From assembly GCF_040545335.1 (NCBI RefSeq), contig NZ_JBEPLU010000002.1, forward strand, positions 682,001-746,000: 64,000 bases of DNA, given 5' to 3'. Position numbers and translations under genes: made by a program. The notes under the pieces are model-generated. The model ran no database searches. It was not told the origin of the DNA and worked only from the letters and a program-made list of their open reading frames with translations. This DNA is from Phenylobacterium koreense (GTDB lineage: Bacteria > Pseudomonadota > Alphaproteobacteria > Caulobacterales > Caulobacteraceae). Position 1 is the stretch's first letter. Each line of letters begins with the position of its first letter. Of the stretch, positions 25,767-35,200 are shown piece by piece.

Positions 25767-26267
25767 TTGGACGGATATCCTTCTCTCGACCGGATCGACC
25801 TGAAGATCCTGGCGGTCCTGCAGGAGGACGGGCGCATCACCAACCAGGCCCTGGCCGAAAAGGTCGCCCTCTCGCCCAGCGCTTGCCTCGCGCGGGTCCG
25901 CCGCCTGGAGGCCGAGGGCCTGATCCTCGGCTACCACGCCCGCCTCGACATCGAGCGCATCCGCCCGACCGTTACGGTCTACGGGGAAGTGACGCTGAAA
26001 AGCCATCGCCCCGCCGACCTCCTGACGTTCGAGGCCGCTCTTGCGGAGATCCCCGAGGTGGTGGAGGCGGCCCAGGTCTCGGGCCCGTTCGACTACCTGA
26101 TCAAGGTGGTCAGCCCCGACGTTCGTTTCTGGGGGGAACTTGCCGATCACCTCCTGCAGGAGGGCCTAGGCGTCGACAAGATCGCCTCTCACATCCTGAT
26201 GAAGGACGCCAAGCCGTTCCGCGGGGCTCCGGTCACCGCCCGTCGGCATCCGGGTTTCGACGGATAG
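25767..26267 (+). CDS. Lrp/AsnC-family regulator, divergent from astADB
   Basis: About 166 residues from a TTG at 25767, which has GGAG seven bases upstream; an ATG at 25713 would give a longer Gly/Arg-rich N-terminus unlike the family. The HTH is LDRIDLKILAVLQEDGRITNQALAEKVALSPSACLARVRRLEAEGLILGYHARLD, the RAM domain follows (PEVVEAAQVSGPFDYLIKVV). Placed back-to-back with the AST operon, it most likely activates arginine catabolism. Confidence 0.88.
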   Translation: MDGYPSLDRIDLKILAVLQEDGRITNQALAEKVALSPSACLARVRRLEAEGLILGYHARLDIERIRPTVTVYGEVTLKSHRPADLLTFEAALAEIPEVVEAAQVSGPFDYLIKVVSPDVRFWGELADHLLQEGLGVDKIASHILMKDAKPFRGAPVTARRHPGFDG

Positions 26268-26322
26268 GCCGAGTTGCGCGGCGGGCGCACCATCGGCCGC
26301 CCTCGACCGCTGGAGCCTGCCC

Positions 26323-27009
26323 ATGACCCGTCGTGCGCTTGCAATGATCGCCGCTCTCTGTATCGCCGCCCCCCTCGCCCCGCCCGTCGTCGCCGCCGAG
26401 CCGGCCGCCGCTTCTTGGGACGGCCTCACGCGCGTCCAGTCCAGGCGCATGGCTGAGGTAGACCTGCTGCCTGGCGCGGACTTCCGGGGCTACACGAAGG
26501 TCATGCTCGATCCGACGGAGGTCGCTTTCCGGCGGAACTGGCAGCGCGACCACAACGCCAGCGCCCTCTCGGGCCGGATCACCGACGCCGACGCCCAGCG
26601 CATCCTCGACGCCGCCCGCACCGGCTTCGAGGAGATCTTCCGCACCGCATACGAGCAGGCCGGCTACCAGGTCGTCACCGAGCCGGGTCCCGACGTCCTG
26701 CGGATGCGGACCGCCGTGGCCAATCTCCACGTTTCGGCGCCGGACGTGCGCACCGCCGGCCGCGCGCGCGTCTTCAGCCGCGACGCCGGGTCGGCCACCG
26801 TGGTCATCGAAGCTCGCGACTCTCTATCCGGCGCACTGCTCGGACGGGCGGTCGATACGCGGACCGCCGGCGACGCCCGTCCCTTCCTGCGCAACAGCGT
26901 CACCAACCGCGCCGACTTCCGGAGCCTCTTCCAGACCTGGGCCCGGACCAGCGTCGAAGGCCTGGCCGAATTGAAGGCCATGTCACCGATCCCCGAACCC
27001 GCCTCCTAG
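26323..27009 (+). CDS. DUF3313-family exported protein
   Basis: 228 residues with a cleavable signal peptide (MTRRALAMIAALCIAAPLAPPVVAA). The mature part reads SWDGLTRVQSRRMAEVDLLPGADFRGYTKVMLDPTEVAFRRNW, matching DUF3313, whose members are usually lipoproteins; here the Cys is absent and an Ala-x-Ala cleavage site is present instead. Periplasmic, function unknown. It follows the Lrp gene after 55 bp. Confidence 0.8.
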   Translation: MTRRALAMIAALCIAAPLAPPVVAAEPAAASWDGLTRVQSRRMAEVDLLPGADFRGYTKVMLDPTEVAFRRNWQRDHNASALSGRITDADAQRILDAARTGFEEIFRTAYEQAGYQVVTEPGPDVLRMRTAVANLHVSAPDVRTAGRARVFSRDAGSATVVIEARDSLSGALLGRAVDTRTAGDARPFLRNSVTNRADFRSLFQTWARTSVEGLAELKAMSPIPEPAS

Positions 27010-27035
27010 CGGCGCGCGACCTGGCCGGGCATTTG

Positions 27036-27060
27036 CGCCCCCAGGCGCCCGCCTGGGGCG
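27036..27060 (+). terminator. Strong GC hairpin after the DUF3313 gene
   Basis: CGCCCCCAGGCG and CGCCTGGGGCG pair over 11 bp (one bulged C) with a very short loop. It starts 27 bp after the stop; no T-run follows, so termination is likely but unproven. Confidence 0.5.
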
Positions 27061-27198
27061 AAGATGGTGAATAGAACTGGCGTAGCTTCAAGGAATGTGA
27101 TCGAACGCCGTTATGTGAGTGGCTTTGTCCTGTTCGTGGGGAGCAAGAGCCGCCTTGGCCGATCCCCGTCATCCAGTAGGAACGAGAAGGGATCGCCC

Positions 27199-27543
27199 AT
27201 GCCTATGATGGCCGTCGCCGTTCGCCAGCTCAATCGTCGCTTCGACATCGAAAACATCGACGAGTTCGCGAAACGCGCCCCCGACTTCGCGCCCGGAACC
27301 ACGCTGCGCGCCGACCTCTTCGTCCAGAAGGGCTCTGACCTGGAGCGCCCGATGCAGGCCTATATCGATCGTCTGCCCGGCAGCTTCCTCGAGTCCTTGC
27401 GCAGCACGATCTACTACGCCCTGACCAACAAGAAGCAGGCGACCTTCGCCTGGGTCCCCAGCTACGACTTCGAACTCCAGATGTGGGAGCCGGCCTGCGG
27501 CGTCACCGTTCTGCTCAAAGGCCGCAATCCCGACGAGGCCTAG
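27199..27543 (+). CDS. Uncharacterised soluble protein
   Basis: 114 residues from the ATG at 27199, eight bases after AAGG. The sequence MPMMAVAVRQLNRRFDIENIDEFAKRAPDF...PGSFLESLRSTIYYALTNKKQATFAWVPSYDFELQMWEPA has balanced composition and normal codon use, but no family is recognised. An upstream in-frame start at 27064 is less likely. It is convergent with the TIR gene, with 41 bp between. Confidence 0.7.
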   Translation: MPMMAVAVRQLNRRFDIENIDEFAKRAPDFAPGTTLRADLFVQKGSDLERPMQAYIDRLPGSFLESLRSTIYYALTNKKQATFAWVPSYDFELQMWEPACGVTVLLKGRNPDEA

Positions 27544-27584
27544 CCCAAAACGCTCAAGGCCCTGACAGCGCCCGGCCCGGCCAG

Positions 27585-29234
27585 CTAGCCGGGATTCAGG
27601 CCGGGCGCGGGCTCCGCTGGGGTCCCGCCCACGGCCGCCAACAGGCCGCCCATGAAGTGGTCCCGGTCGCCAGGGTCCAGATAGGTGGCCAGCCGCGGCG
27701 CGTCGGTGACGAAGCGGTTCAGCAACTCGGCCGGCAGCGCCTCATGCGCCTCTTCCAGCCGGCCCAGGCGCGCCAACGCCGCTCCCAGCAAGGCATAGCC
27801 GGCCGGGAAGTTGTGCAAGGTCGCTTCCCGTGCAGGCGCAACCGCCGCCGCATAGTCCTTCGCCTGGTATTGCGCCAAGGCCAGGGCGCCCAGCATCGCC
27901 CCCATCTGCGGATCGAATGGGCTGTGTCTCAGGCTGTGCAGGATCGGCTCGATCGCCTCGTCCGCACGCCCGGCATAGATCAGCACCTGCGCCAGCCGGA
28001 ACTGCCCGTAGGCAGAGTTCGGGTTCAGGGCCACGGACTTCTGCGCCATGGCCAGCGCCTCTTCGTGCAGGCTGAGATAGAGCGCCGCTCCGGAGCAGGC
28101 GAAATAGGCGTCGGCGTCCCCCGGATCGAGTTCTATGGCCCGCTTGGCGGCCCGGTACGACTCTTCGAGATCCTGCTCCCCATGCGCCGACCAGCCATAG
28201 ACCGTGGCCCCGCCATAGAGGATGCGCGATAGTCCAATGTAGCCCAGCGCCAGATCTGGATCGCGCGCGATCGCCTCACGAAACAGCGCGATCGCCGGCT
28301 CATAATGGTCGGCGGAGACCTTGTTCAAGTGCCACATGCCCCGCTGGAAACAGTCCAGCGCCGAGTAGTCGTTGGGCTTTTTCCGCGAAAGACGGACGTT
28401 CTCCCTGATCAGCATGGCCGGCTCGATCGCCCGAACCACTTCCTCGGTCAGCTCATCCTGCAGCGACAGAAGGTCGACCAGGTCGCGATCATATTTGTGC
28501 GCGCACACATGCGATCCGTCCGCGCAATCGACGAGCTGCGCCGTCAGCCGCACCCGCTGGCCGACCTTGCGCACGCTGCCCTCCAGCACATAGCGCACGC
28601 CCAGCTCCAGGCCGACGCGCCGTACGTCCACCGCCGCGCCCTTGTAGGTGAAGCTCGAGTTGCGGGCGATGACGAAGAACCAGCGCCATCGCGACAGAGC
28701 GGTGATGATGTCCTCGGTAATGGCGTCGGCGAAATATTCCTGCTCGCTGTCGCCGCTCAGATTGTCGAACGGCAGGACCGCGATGGACGGTTTGTCCGGC
28801 AGGGCCAGCCGCGCCGGCCCGTCCTCCTCCACGGTCGGCGCGCGGACGCCGACCAACTCGGCGATGCTGCCGACCACCTTAAGCCAGCCAGGGGCCTCCA
28901 GGTCGCCGTTCCAGCTCTTCAGGTCGGCGCACTGGATGCGGTTGAACGGCAGCGGCAGCGGCGCGCCGTCCAGGCTGAGCTGCACCAGGGTCCCGGCCTC
29001 CCGAGCGATCTCCGCCTCAGCCCGCACCCACTGCGACTTCACCGCGTCGGCCGACCACACTACGACCACGGCCTTGGCCGCTCGCAGACGTTCCTCGATG
29101 ACCTCCGAATAGTCGCGATGCGGCGGCAGGTCCTCGTCGCGCCAGACCTCGTAGCCCAGCCCGCGCAACGCCTTGGCGACCTGCATCGCCTGCAGAGTCG
29201 TGGCGTGGCCGTAGGACACGAAGACCTCAGCCAT
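27585..29234 (-). CDS. TIR domain - FlgO/TolB-N-like domain - TPR protein
   Basis: 549 residues from the ATG at 29234. The N-terminal TIR domain (1-130) has AEVFVSYGHA, GYEVWRDEDLPPHRDYSEVIEERLRAAKAVVVVWSADAV and WVRAE: Glu73 aligns with the NADase catalytic Glu of the SARM1-type WVxxE motif. Residues about 145-270 are the FlgO/TolB-N-like module often found beside adenylate cyclases (PSIAVLPFDNLSGDSEQEYFADAITEDIITALSR...YVLEGSVRKVGQRVRLTAQLVD). TPR repeats fill the C-terminus (ALGYIGLSRIL, DADAYFACSGAALYLS, PNSAYGQFRLAQVLIYAG). A cytoplasmic signalling or defence role is possible; a purely regulatory TIR is the alternative. A longer reading to 29342 adds an Arg-rich tail and is not preferred. 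Confidence 0.9.
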   Translation of the reverse strand: MAEVFVSYGHATTLQAMQVAKALRGLGYEVWRDEDLPPHRDYSEVIEERLRAAKAVVVVWSADAVKSQWVRAEAEIAREAGTLVQLSLDGAPLPLPFNRIQCADLKSWNGDLEAPGWLKVVGSIAELVGVRAPTVEEDGPARLALPDKPSIAVLPFDNLSGDSEQEYFADAITEDIITALSRWRWFFVIARNSSFTYKGAAVDVRRVGLELGVRYVLEGSVRKVGQRVRLTAQLVDCADGSHVCAHKYDRDLVDLLSLQDELTEEVVRAIEPAMLIRENVRLSRKKPNDYSALDCFQRGMWHLNKVSADHYEPAIALFREAIARDPDLALGYIGLSRILYGGATVYGWSAHGEQDLEESYRAAKRAIELDPGDADAYFACSGAALYLSLHEEALAMAQKSVALNPNSAYGQFRLAQVLIYAGRADEAIEPILHSLRHSPFDPQMGAMLGALALAQYQAKDYAAAVAPAREATLHNFPAGYALLGAALARLGRLEEAHEALPAELLNRFVTDAPRLATYLDPGDRDHFMGGLLAAVGGTPAEPAPGLNPG

Positions 29235-29461
29235 GGCGCCGCACCACCCACAAGCCGGAGCCCGCCGCTCCCGCTTCAGGCTCCGACGCCTGCGCCTTTT
29301 TCGGAACTGGATACGCGATGTCGGACATGAGCACACATCCAAACGTCTCGCTATGTTGGGGGCCAGCTTAGTTAACCCCGCCCAGCATGGAAAGCTGAGA
29401 GCTTCGACAATTCAAAAGCTTCCGGCGCAGCCGACCGCAAGTGGAGTGGACTGCCCGACGC

Positions 29462-29857
29462 CTACCCAAGTAGCGCCCGCATCGCGGCGAGCCCCGCAAA
29501 GACCCCCACGAGCGTCAGAAGCAAGGTGAGGCCGACATAAAGCGCGGTCCCGGCGCTATCGCCGCGTTGCCACAAAAGAGCGGTGTCGATGGAGAACGCT
29601 GAGAACGTCGTGAAGCCCCCAAGCACGCCAGTGGTGAGGAACAGTCGCACATGTTGGCTCGCCTGCTCCCCTCGATAGGCGAACCAGCCGGTGAGAGCTC
29701 CCATGACGAAGCAGCCGATGGCGTTCACCAGCAAGGTGGAGAGCGGAAAGTTCAGCGTGACCGCCAGGGGGACGAGCCGATTGAAAAGATGCCGCGCCAC
29801 GCCTCCTAGGCCGGCGCCGACGAAAACAATCCAACTCAGATACAGTTCGCGTCCCAT
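29462..29857 (-). CDS. crcB: Fluoride efflux channel CrcB/FluC
   Basis: 131 residues, four hydrophobic segments (about 7-25, 35-58, 68-90, 100-122). Fluc signatures: GAGLGGVARHLFN, FPLSTLLVNAIGCFVMG with the pore Asn, and GVLGGFTTFSAFSID including the central Na+ site and the phenylalanine box. It exports fluoride as a dual-topology dimer. Expression is predicted to be controlled by the fluoride riboswitch immediately upstream. GAGGGGGA in the leader is the ribosome binding site. Confidence 0.96.
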   Translation of the reverse strand: MGRELYLSWIVFVGAGLGGVARHLFNRLVPLAVTLNFPLSTLLVNAIGCFVMGALTGWFAYRGEQASQHVRLFLTTGVLGGFTTFSAFSIDTALLWQRGDSAGTALYVGLTLLLTLVGVFAGLAAMRALLG

Positions 29858-29909
29858 GACAGGTCCCCCTCAGCGCGGGAGACGTCCTACCGCGCCGCGA
29901 TTGCAGCGT

Positions 29910-29962
29910 CAGTAGGAGTCATCAGCCACGACGGCGGTTGTCGGGGGACCCCATCCCCATCC
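29910..29962 (-). promoter_or_regulatory. Fluoride (crcB) riboswitch
   Basis: On the reverse strand the leader of crcB shows the riboswitch core in order: GGGGATGGGGTCCCC (P1/J region), GACAACCGCC, a GGC pairing partner, and the near-invariant GCTGATGACTCCTAC (29926-29912). This matches the fluoride-binding pseudoknot aptamer. The aptamer ends about 55 bp before the ATG, next to the GAGGGGGA ribosome binding site, so control of translation is likely; no clear T-run terminator is seen. Confidence 0.93.
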
Positions 29963-30026
29963 ACGCCATCCTTAGGCTCGCAATTGGGCCGAGTGAAGAG
30001 CTGGATGGCCCGTGAGCCTGCCTCAG

Positions 30027-31268
30027 CTAGGCCATCGCCGCCTTGATCTCCGCAGCGGGGATCTCGCGGCTGGCCAGCTTGGCGAGGATAAGCGCCGAGA
30101 GCTGGGCCCGTTCGACGAAGCTTTCGGGCCAGGCGTATTCGTTCTCCGAATGGATGTCCCCGCCCCGAACCCCCAGGGTGTCGACATTGGGCAGGCCGGC
30201 GGCGAACAGGTTGTTGCCTTCGCAGACCCCGCCGGAGGACGCCCAGGTGATTTCCTGGCCGATCAGGCTTCCGGCTGTCTTCACCGCCCCGAACAGTTGC
30301 TGCTGTGCGGCGTTGAACGGCTTGGCGGGCCGCGTGAAGCCGCCGTGCAGTTCGGCCTCGATGCCGTCGGCCTTGGTCGCGACCACGGCGTTGCGGATGA
30401 AGTCCAGGGCCCATTCCCCCGCCTCCGCATCGGGCAGCCGGACGTTGAAGCGCACGACCGCCAGGTCCGGCACCATGTTCAGCGGCCCGCCGCCGTCGAT
30501 CCGCGCGACGTTCAGGGTCACGCCTTCGCGCTGGCCGTTGGCGCTGGCCAGCCGGATGGCGAGGTCCGCCGCCGCGGCGATGGCGTTGCGGCCCGAGGCG
30601 AAGTCCCGTCCCGCGTGGGCCGCGCGCCCCCGCACCACGATATGAAAGTTGCCTGAGCCCTTGCGCTCCGCCGCGAACGCCCCGCCCGCCATGGCTGGCT
30701 CGTAGGTCAGGCCGACATGGCCCGCCTGCGCCAGCCGCGCCAGCACCGGCGCGGAGGCCAGCGAACCGATCTCCTCATCGGGCGAAAGCAGCACCCGGTA
30801 GCCGAGCTCCCCCTTGTCCGGATGATCCTCGAAGGCGCGCAGGGCCGCCAGCATGACGCTGATCCCGCCCTTCATGTCGGCGAGGCCCGGGCCGTTCAGC
30901 GCCCCGTCCGGCCGCGGCCTGACCTGCGTGAAGCTGGTCCCGGCCGGATAGACCGTGTCGTAGTGGCCGGTCAGCACGACCTGCACCGGCGCCTGCGGCC
31001 GCACCGTCAGCATCAGGGCGGGCGGATGCTGCTGGGCCTTCAGGGCCCCGTCCGCGCCGACCTCGTGGCTGTCGGCCAGGGGCACGTTCTCGACCTCGCC
31101 CGGCAGCTCGGCCATCGCGCTCTCCAGGACGGCGCGCTGGGCCTCAAGTCCCGGCAGGTTTCGGCTGCCTGACGATAGGCCACACCATTCCACGGCGCGG
31201 CCCAGAATTTCGGATTCCTCCCTCGCCAACCGGTCGAGGATGGATGAATCTTGCGCGGTCAGCTTCAT
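30027..31268 (-). CDS. M20-family metallohydrolase (carboxypeptidase G2-like)
   Basis: 413 residues from the ATG at 31268. M20 di-zinc motifs in order: VVLTGHYDTVYPAG (His, Asp), GPGLADMKGG (bridging Asp), SPDEEIGS (catalytic and metal Glu), YEPAM and DIHSENEYAW (last His). A dimerisation lid (NFHIVVRGRAAHAGRDFASGRNAI) interrupts the catalytic domain. Layout fits glutamate carboxypeptidase/CPG2-like amidohydrolases. Substrate unknown. It is divergent from the GhrA-like gene, with 67 bp between. Confidence 0.9.
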   Translation of the reverse strand: MKLTAQDSSILDRLAREESEILGRAVEWCGLSSGSRNLPGLEAQRAVLESAMAELPGEVENVPLADSHEVGADGALKAQQHPPALMLTVRPQAPVQVVLTGHYDTVYPAGTSFTQVRPRPDGALNGPGLADMKGGISVMLAALRAFEDHPDKGELGYRVLLSPDEEIGSLASAPVLARLAQAGHVGLTYEPAMAGGAFAAERKGSGNFHIVVRGRAAHAGRDFASGRNAIAAAADLAIRLASANGQREGVTLNVARIDGGGPLNMVPDLAVVRFNVRLPDAEAGEWALDFIRNAVVATKADGIEAELHGGFTRPAKPFNAAQQQLFGAVKTAGSLIGQEITWASSGGVCEGNNLFAAGLPNVDTLGVRGGDIHSENEYAWPESFVERAQLSALILAKLASREIPAAEIKAAMA

Positions 31269-31335
31269 GGGAGGCAGCCTCGCCCCGAAATGAGGGCGCA
31301 TGCAAGCGCCGACTGGAAGGGTATATGGAAGGTCT

Positions 31336-32220
31336 ATGAGCATAACCTTCCGATCGCGCCTCGCTCCCCACGCAGAAGCCCGCTGGTTGGAAGCTCTCCG
31401 CAACGCCCTGCCGAACGACGAAGTCACCGCCGACCCGACCGTCCCGGCGGAGATTGCGGTCGTCGCCAATCCGGCTCCAGGCGTGCTTGCCGCCCTGCCC
31501 GGCCTGCGGTTCGTGCAGTCGGCCTGGGCCGGCGTCGACGGCCTCCTGACCGACCCGACCTTCCCCAAGCACCTGCCCCTCGCCCGGCTGGTCGATCCGG
31601 CGCTCGGCGAGCAGATGGCCCAGGCTGTGGCGGCCCACGTCATGGCCCTGCATCGGCAGGCCCCAGCCTATCGCGCCCAGCAGGCGCAAGGGATCTGGCG
31701 GCAGTTGCCCCAGCCGCTCGCTCAGGACCGGCCAGTCGGCTTCCTGGGCTATGGCGAGCTCGCCAAGGCCTGCGCCAAGCTCTTGACCGACATCGGCTTT
31801 CCGGTCGCCTTCTGGAGCCGAAGCGAGGGCGACCTCGAGGCCGTGCTGGCCAGCGACATCGTGGTCAACCTGCTCCCGCTCACGCCGCAGACCCGCGGCT
31901 TCCTCTCCGCCTCGCTCTTTGCCCGGATGAAGCCCGGCGCGGCGCTGGTCAATGTCGCCCGAGGCGCCCACCTGGTCGAGGCCGACCTCCTCGCAGCCCT
32001 GGCCAGCGGCCAGCTCTCTCATGCCGTCCTTGACGTCTTCAAGACCGAGCCCCTGCCCGCCGCGCACCCTTTCTGGCGTCATCCGCAGGTGACGGTGCTG
32101 CCCCACGTGGCCGCGATCACCGACCCGGTCAGCGCCAGCCGCCAGATTGCCGCCAACATCGCCCGTTTCCGCGCCGGCGAGCCATTGGCGGGCCTCGTCT
32201 CCTCGGACGCCGGCTACTAG
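31336..32220 (+). CDS. Glyoxylate/hydroxypyruvate reductase A-like D-2-hydroxyacid dehydrogenase
   Basis: 294 residues from the ATG at 31336 (GGAAGG upstream). D-2-hydroxyacid dehydrogenase fold: VGFLGYGELAKACAKLL is the NAD(P)-binding glycine motif, then VVNLLPLTPQTRGFLS, LVNVARGAHLVEADLLAALASGQLSHAVLDVFKTEPLP and the catalytic His in LPHVAAITDP. The order and length (about 310) match GhrA, which reduces glyoxylate and hydroxypyruvate. Its stop overlaps the putA stop by four bases (convergent). Confidence 0.9.
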   Translation: MSITFRSRLAPHAEARWLEALRNALPNDEVTADPTVPAEIAVVANPAPGVLAALPGLRFVQSAWAGVDGLLTDPTFPKHLPLARLVDPALGEQMAQAVAAHVMALHRQAPAYRAQQAQGIWRQLPQPLAQDRPVGFLGYGELAKACAKLLTDIGFPVAFWSRSEGDLEAVLASDIVVNLLPLTPQTRGFLSASLFARMKPGAALVNVARGAHLVEADLLAALASGQLSHAVLDVFKTEPLPAAHPFWRHPQVTVLPHVAAITDPVSASRQIAANIARFRAGEPLAGLVSSDAGY

Positions 32221-35200
32221 AGACTGAGGTTCAGCAGCGCCGGATCGCCGCCCTGGGCGGTGATGTTGACGCTGACCGCCCGTTCGATCGCATAGCGCGA
32301 CAACGAGTTGGGCCCGCCGGCCTTCGGTCCGGTGCCGGAAAGGCCCTCCCCGCCGAAGGGTTGGACGCCGACCACCGCCCCGATGATCGAGCGGTTCACA
32401 TAGACGTTGCCGGCCGGGACCAACTCTCGGACCTGCCGCGCGAAAGCGTCGATCCGCGAATGCACCCCGAGCGTCAGGCCATAGCCTTGTCCCGCCAGTT
32501 CGCCGGCCACCTCGTCCAGCCGCGCCGGATCGTAGCGCACCACGTGAAGGATCGGCCCGAACACCTCCCGTTCGAGGAAGCGCGCCGAAGGGATTTCCGC
32601 CAGCACCGGTCCGAAGAAGGTTCCCTGGGCCGGCGCATCCAGCCTGTGCAGCACCCTCGCCTCGACCTCCAGACGCGCCACATGGGCTCGCAATGCCTCG
32701 CGCGCCTCCTCGTCGATCACCGGTCCCACATCGGTCGCAGGGTCAGCCGGATCGCCGATCACCAGGGCGTCCATCGCACCCTTGATGGTCTCGATCACCC
32801 CGTCGGCGGTATCCCTCGGCAGGAAGAGGATCCGCAGGGCCGAGCAGCGCTGGCCGGCCGACCCGAAGGCCGAGAGGATCACGTCATCGACCACCTGCTC
32901 CTTCAGCGCCGTGGTGTCGACGAACATCCCATTCAGGCCGCCGGTCTCGGCGATGAAGGGAATGATCGGCCCGTCGCGCCCAGCCAGGGTCTGATTGATC
33001 GCCCGCGCGGTGTCGGTCCCGCCGGTGAAGGCGACACCGTCGCACTGCGGGTGCGCCGTCAGCGCCGCGCCCACCGTCTCGCCGCGGCCGGGCGCCAGGG
33101 CCAGCAGGCGTGGGTCCAGGCCGGCCTCGTGGAACAGCGCCACCGCCTGCGTGGCGATCAACGGGGTCTGCTCGGCGGGCTTGGCGACCACAGCATTGCC
33201 GGCGGCCAGCGCCGCGGCGATCTGGCCGGTGAAGATCGCCAGCGGGAAGTTCCAAGGACTGATGCAGACGAAGACCCCGCGGCCCCGCAGTTCGAGGGTG
33301 TTGGTCTCCCCCACCGGCCCCTTCAGGGTCTCGGCGCCGGCGAACTTCGTTTGGGCCAGATGGGCGTAGTAGCGGCAGAAGTCGGCGGCCTCGCGCACCT
33401 CGGCCACCCCGTCCGCCAGGGTCTTGCCGGCCTCCCGCGCGCAGATGGCGATCAGCCGCTCCATATCGCCCTCCAGGGCGTCAGCCATGGCCCGCAGCAC
33501 CTCAGCCCGGCGGAAGCCGCCCGAGGCGTCCCAGGCGGGCTGGGCGGCCCGCGCAGCGGCGAACGCGGCGTCGATGTCCGCCGGCGAGGCCTCGACGACT
33601 TGGCCGATGGCGACGTCCGCCTCGGACGGGCTCAGCACCGCCGTCGCCTCGCCCCCGCCGCGGGCGACGCCTTCGACGAACGGTCCGGCCCTCAGCGGCG
33701 ACAGGGCCCGGGCGGCGTGGTGCAGCCGCGCAGCCTCGTCCGGAACGGAGAGGTCCAGCCCTCGGGAGTTGCGCCGCTCCGCGCCATAGATGTCCGCTGG
33801 CCGCGGGATCTTGGGGTGCGGTCCGATCCCGGCGCGTTCGATAACGCTCACCGGGTCGGCGACCACGTCCTCGGCCGGCACCCGCTCGTCCAGCAAGGCA
33901 TGGACGAAGGACGTATTGGCCCCGTTCTCGAGCAATCTCCGGACCAGATAGGGCAGCAGGTCCTCGTGCCCGCCGACCGGGGCGTAGGTACGCACGATGG
34001 CCTCACCGCGCAGGTCCCGCGCCGCCGCATAGAGCGCCTCGCCCATGCCATGCAGGCGCTGGAACTCGATCTTTACGCCGGCTCGCGTGGCCATCGCCCG
34101 CACCGCCGCCAGGGTGTGGGCGTTATGGGTGGCGAACTGGGCGTAGATGTGCGGACTGGCCGCGATCATCGCCCGCGCGCAGGCGAGATAGGACAGGTCC
34201 GTCGCCGCCTTGGTGGTGAAGACGGGATAATCCGGTCGTCCGCCCACCTGGGCGCGCTTGATCTCGCTGTCCCAATAGGCGCCCTTGACCAGGCGGACCA
34301 TCAGCCGCCGGCCGCTGCGCCGCGCGATCTCCTCGACCCGCGCCACGGTGAGCGTCGCCCGCTTCTGATAGGCCTGGACCGCCAGGCCAAGCCCTGTCCA
34401 GGCGTTGAGGTCCCGCTCGCCGGCCAGGCGCTCGAGCAGCTTGAGCGAGATGACCAGGCGATCGGCTTCCTCGGCGTCGATGGTGAAGTTGATGTCGTGC
34501 CGGGCCGCGATCAGGGCCAGGCGCCTCAGCCGCGGATAGAGCTCGTCCCAAACCCGAGCCTCCTGGCTCGCCTCGTAACGCGGCGAAAGCGCCGAGAGCT
34601 TCACCGAGACCCCATGCCCGGCCTCCGGACCAAGGCCCTTGGAGCGCCCGCCCACGGTCTCCAGGGCCGCGGCGTAGGCGGTCTCATAGCGCGCGGCGTC
34701 GGCCTCGGTGCGGGCGCCCTCGCCTAGCATGTCGAAGGAGCAGACCTGCCCCTCCTTCGCCGCCCGCTTCAGCGCGCCTTCGATGGTCCGGCCAAGCACG
34801 AACTGCTCGCCCATGATCCCGATCGCCTGGGTCACCGCCCGGCGCACCACCGGTTCGCCGATCCGCTCGACCAGCCGCGCCATGAAGCTGGGCGGGTCGC
34901 GGCGCGCCTCCTCGTCGACCTCGACCATCTTTCCGGTCAGCATCAGCCCCCAGGTGGAGGCGTTGACGAACAGGCTGTCGGACTGCCCAAGGTGGCTCAC
35001 CCAGTCGGCGCCGCCGATCTTCTCGGCGATCAGCCGGTCGCGGGTCTCCGCGTCCGGAGTGCGCAGCAGCGCCTCGGCCAGGCACATCAGCGCCAGGCCC
35101 TCGCGCGTTCCCAGGCTGAACTCCTGGAGGAAGCTCTCGACCACGCCCTGCCGCCGGGCCGACCGGCGGGCGGCCTGCACCAGGGCGACGGCCTGCACCC

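Noticed and set aside
32361..34727. 788-codon forward frame inside putA
   Set aside because: Antisense shadow; PutA is full length and motif-complete on the reverse strand.
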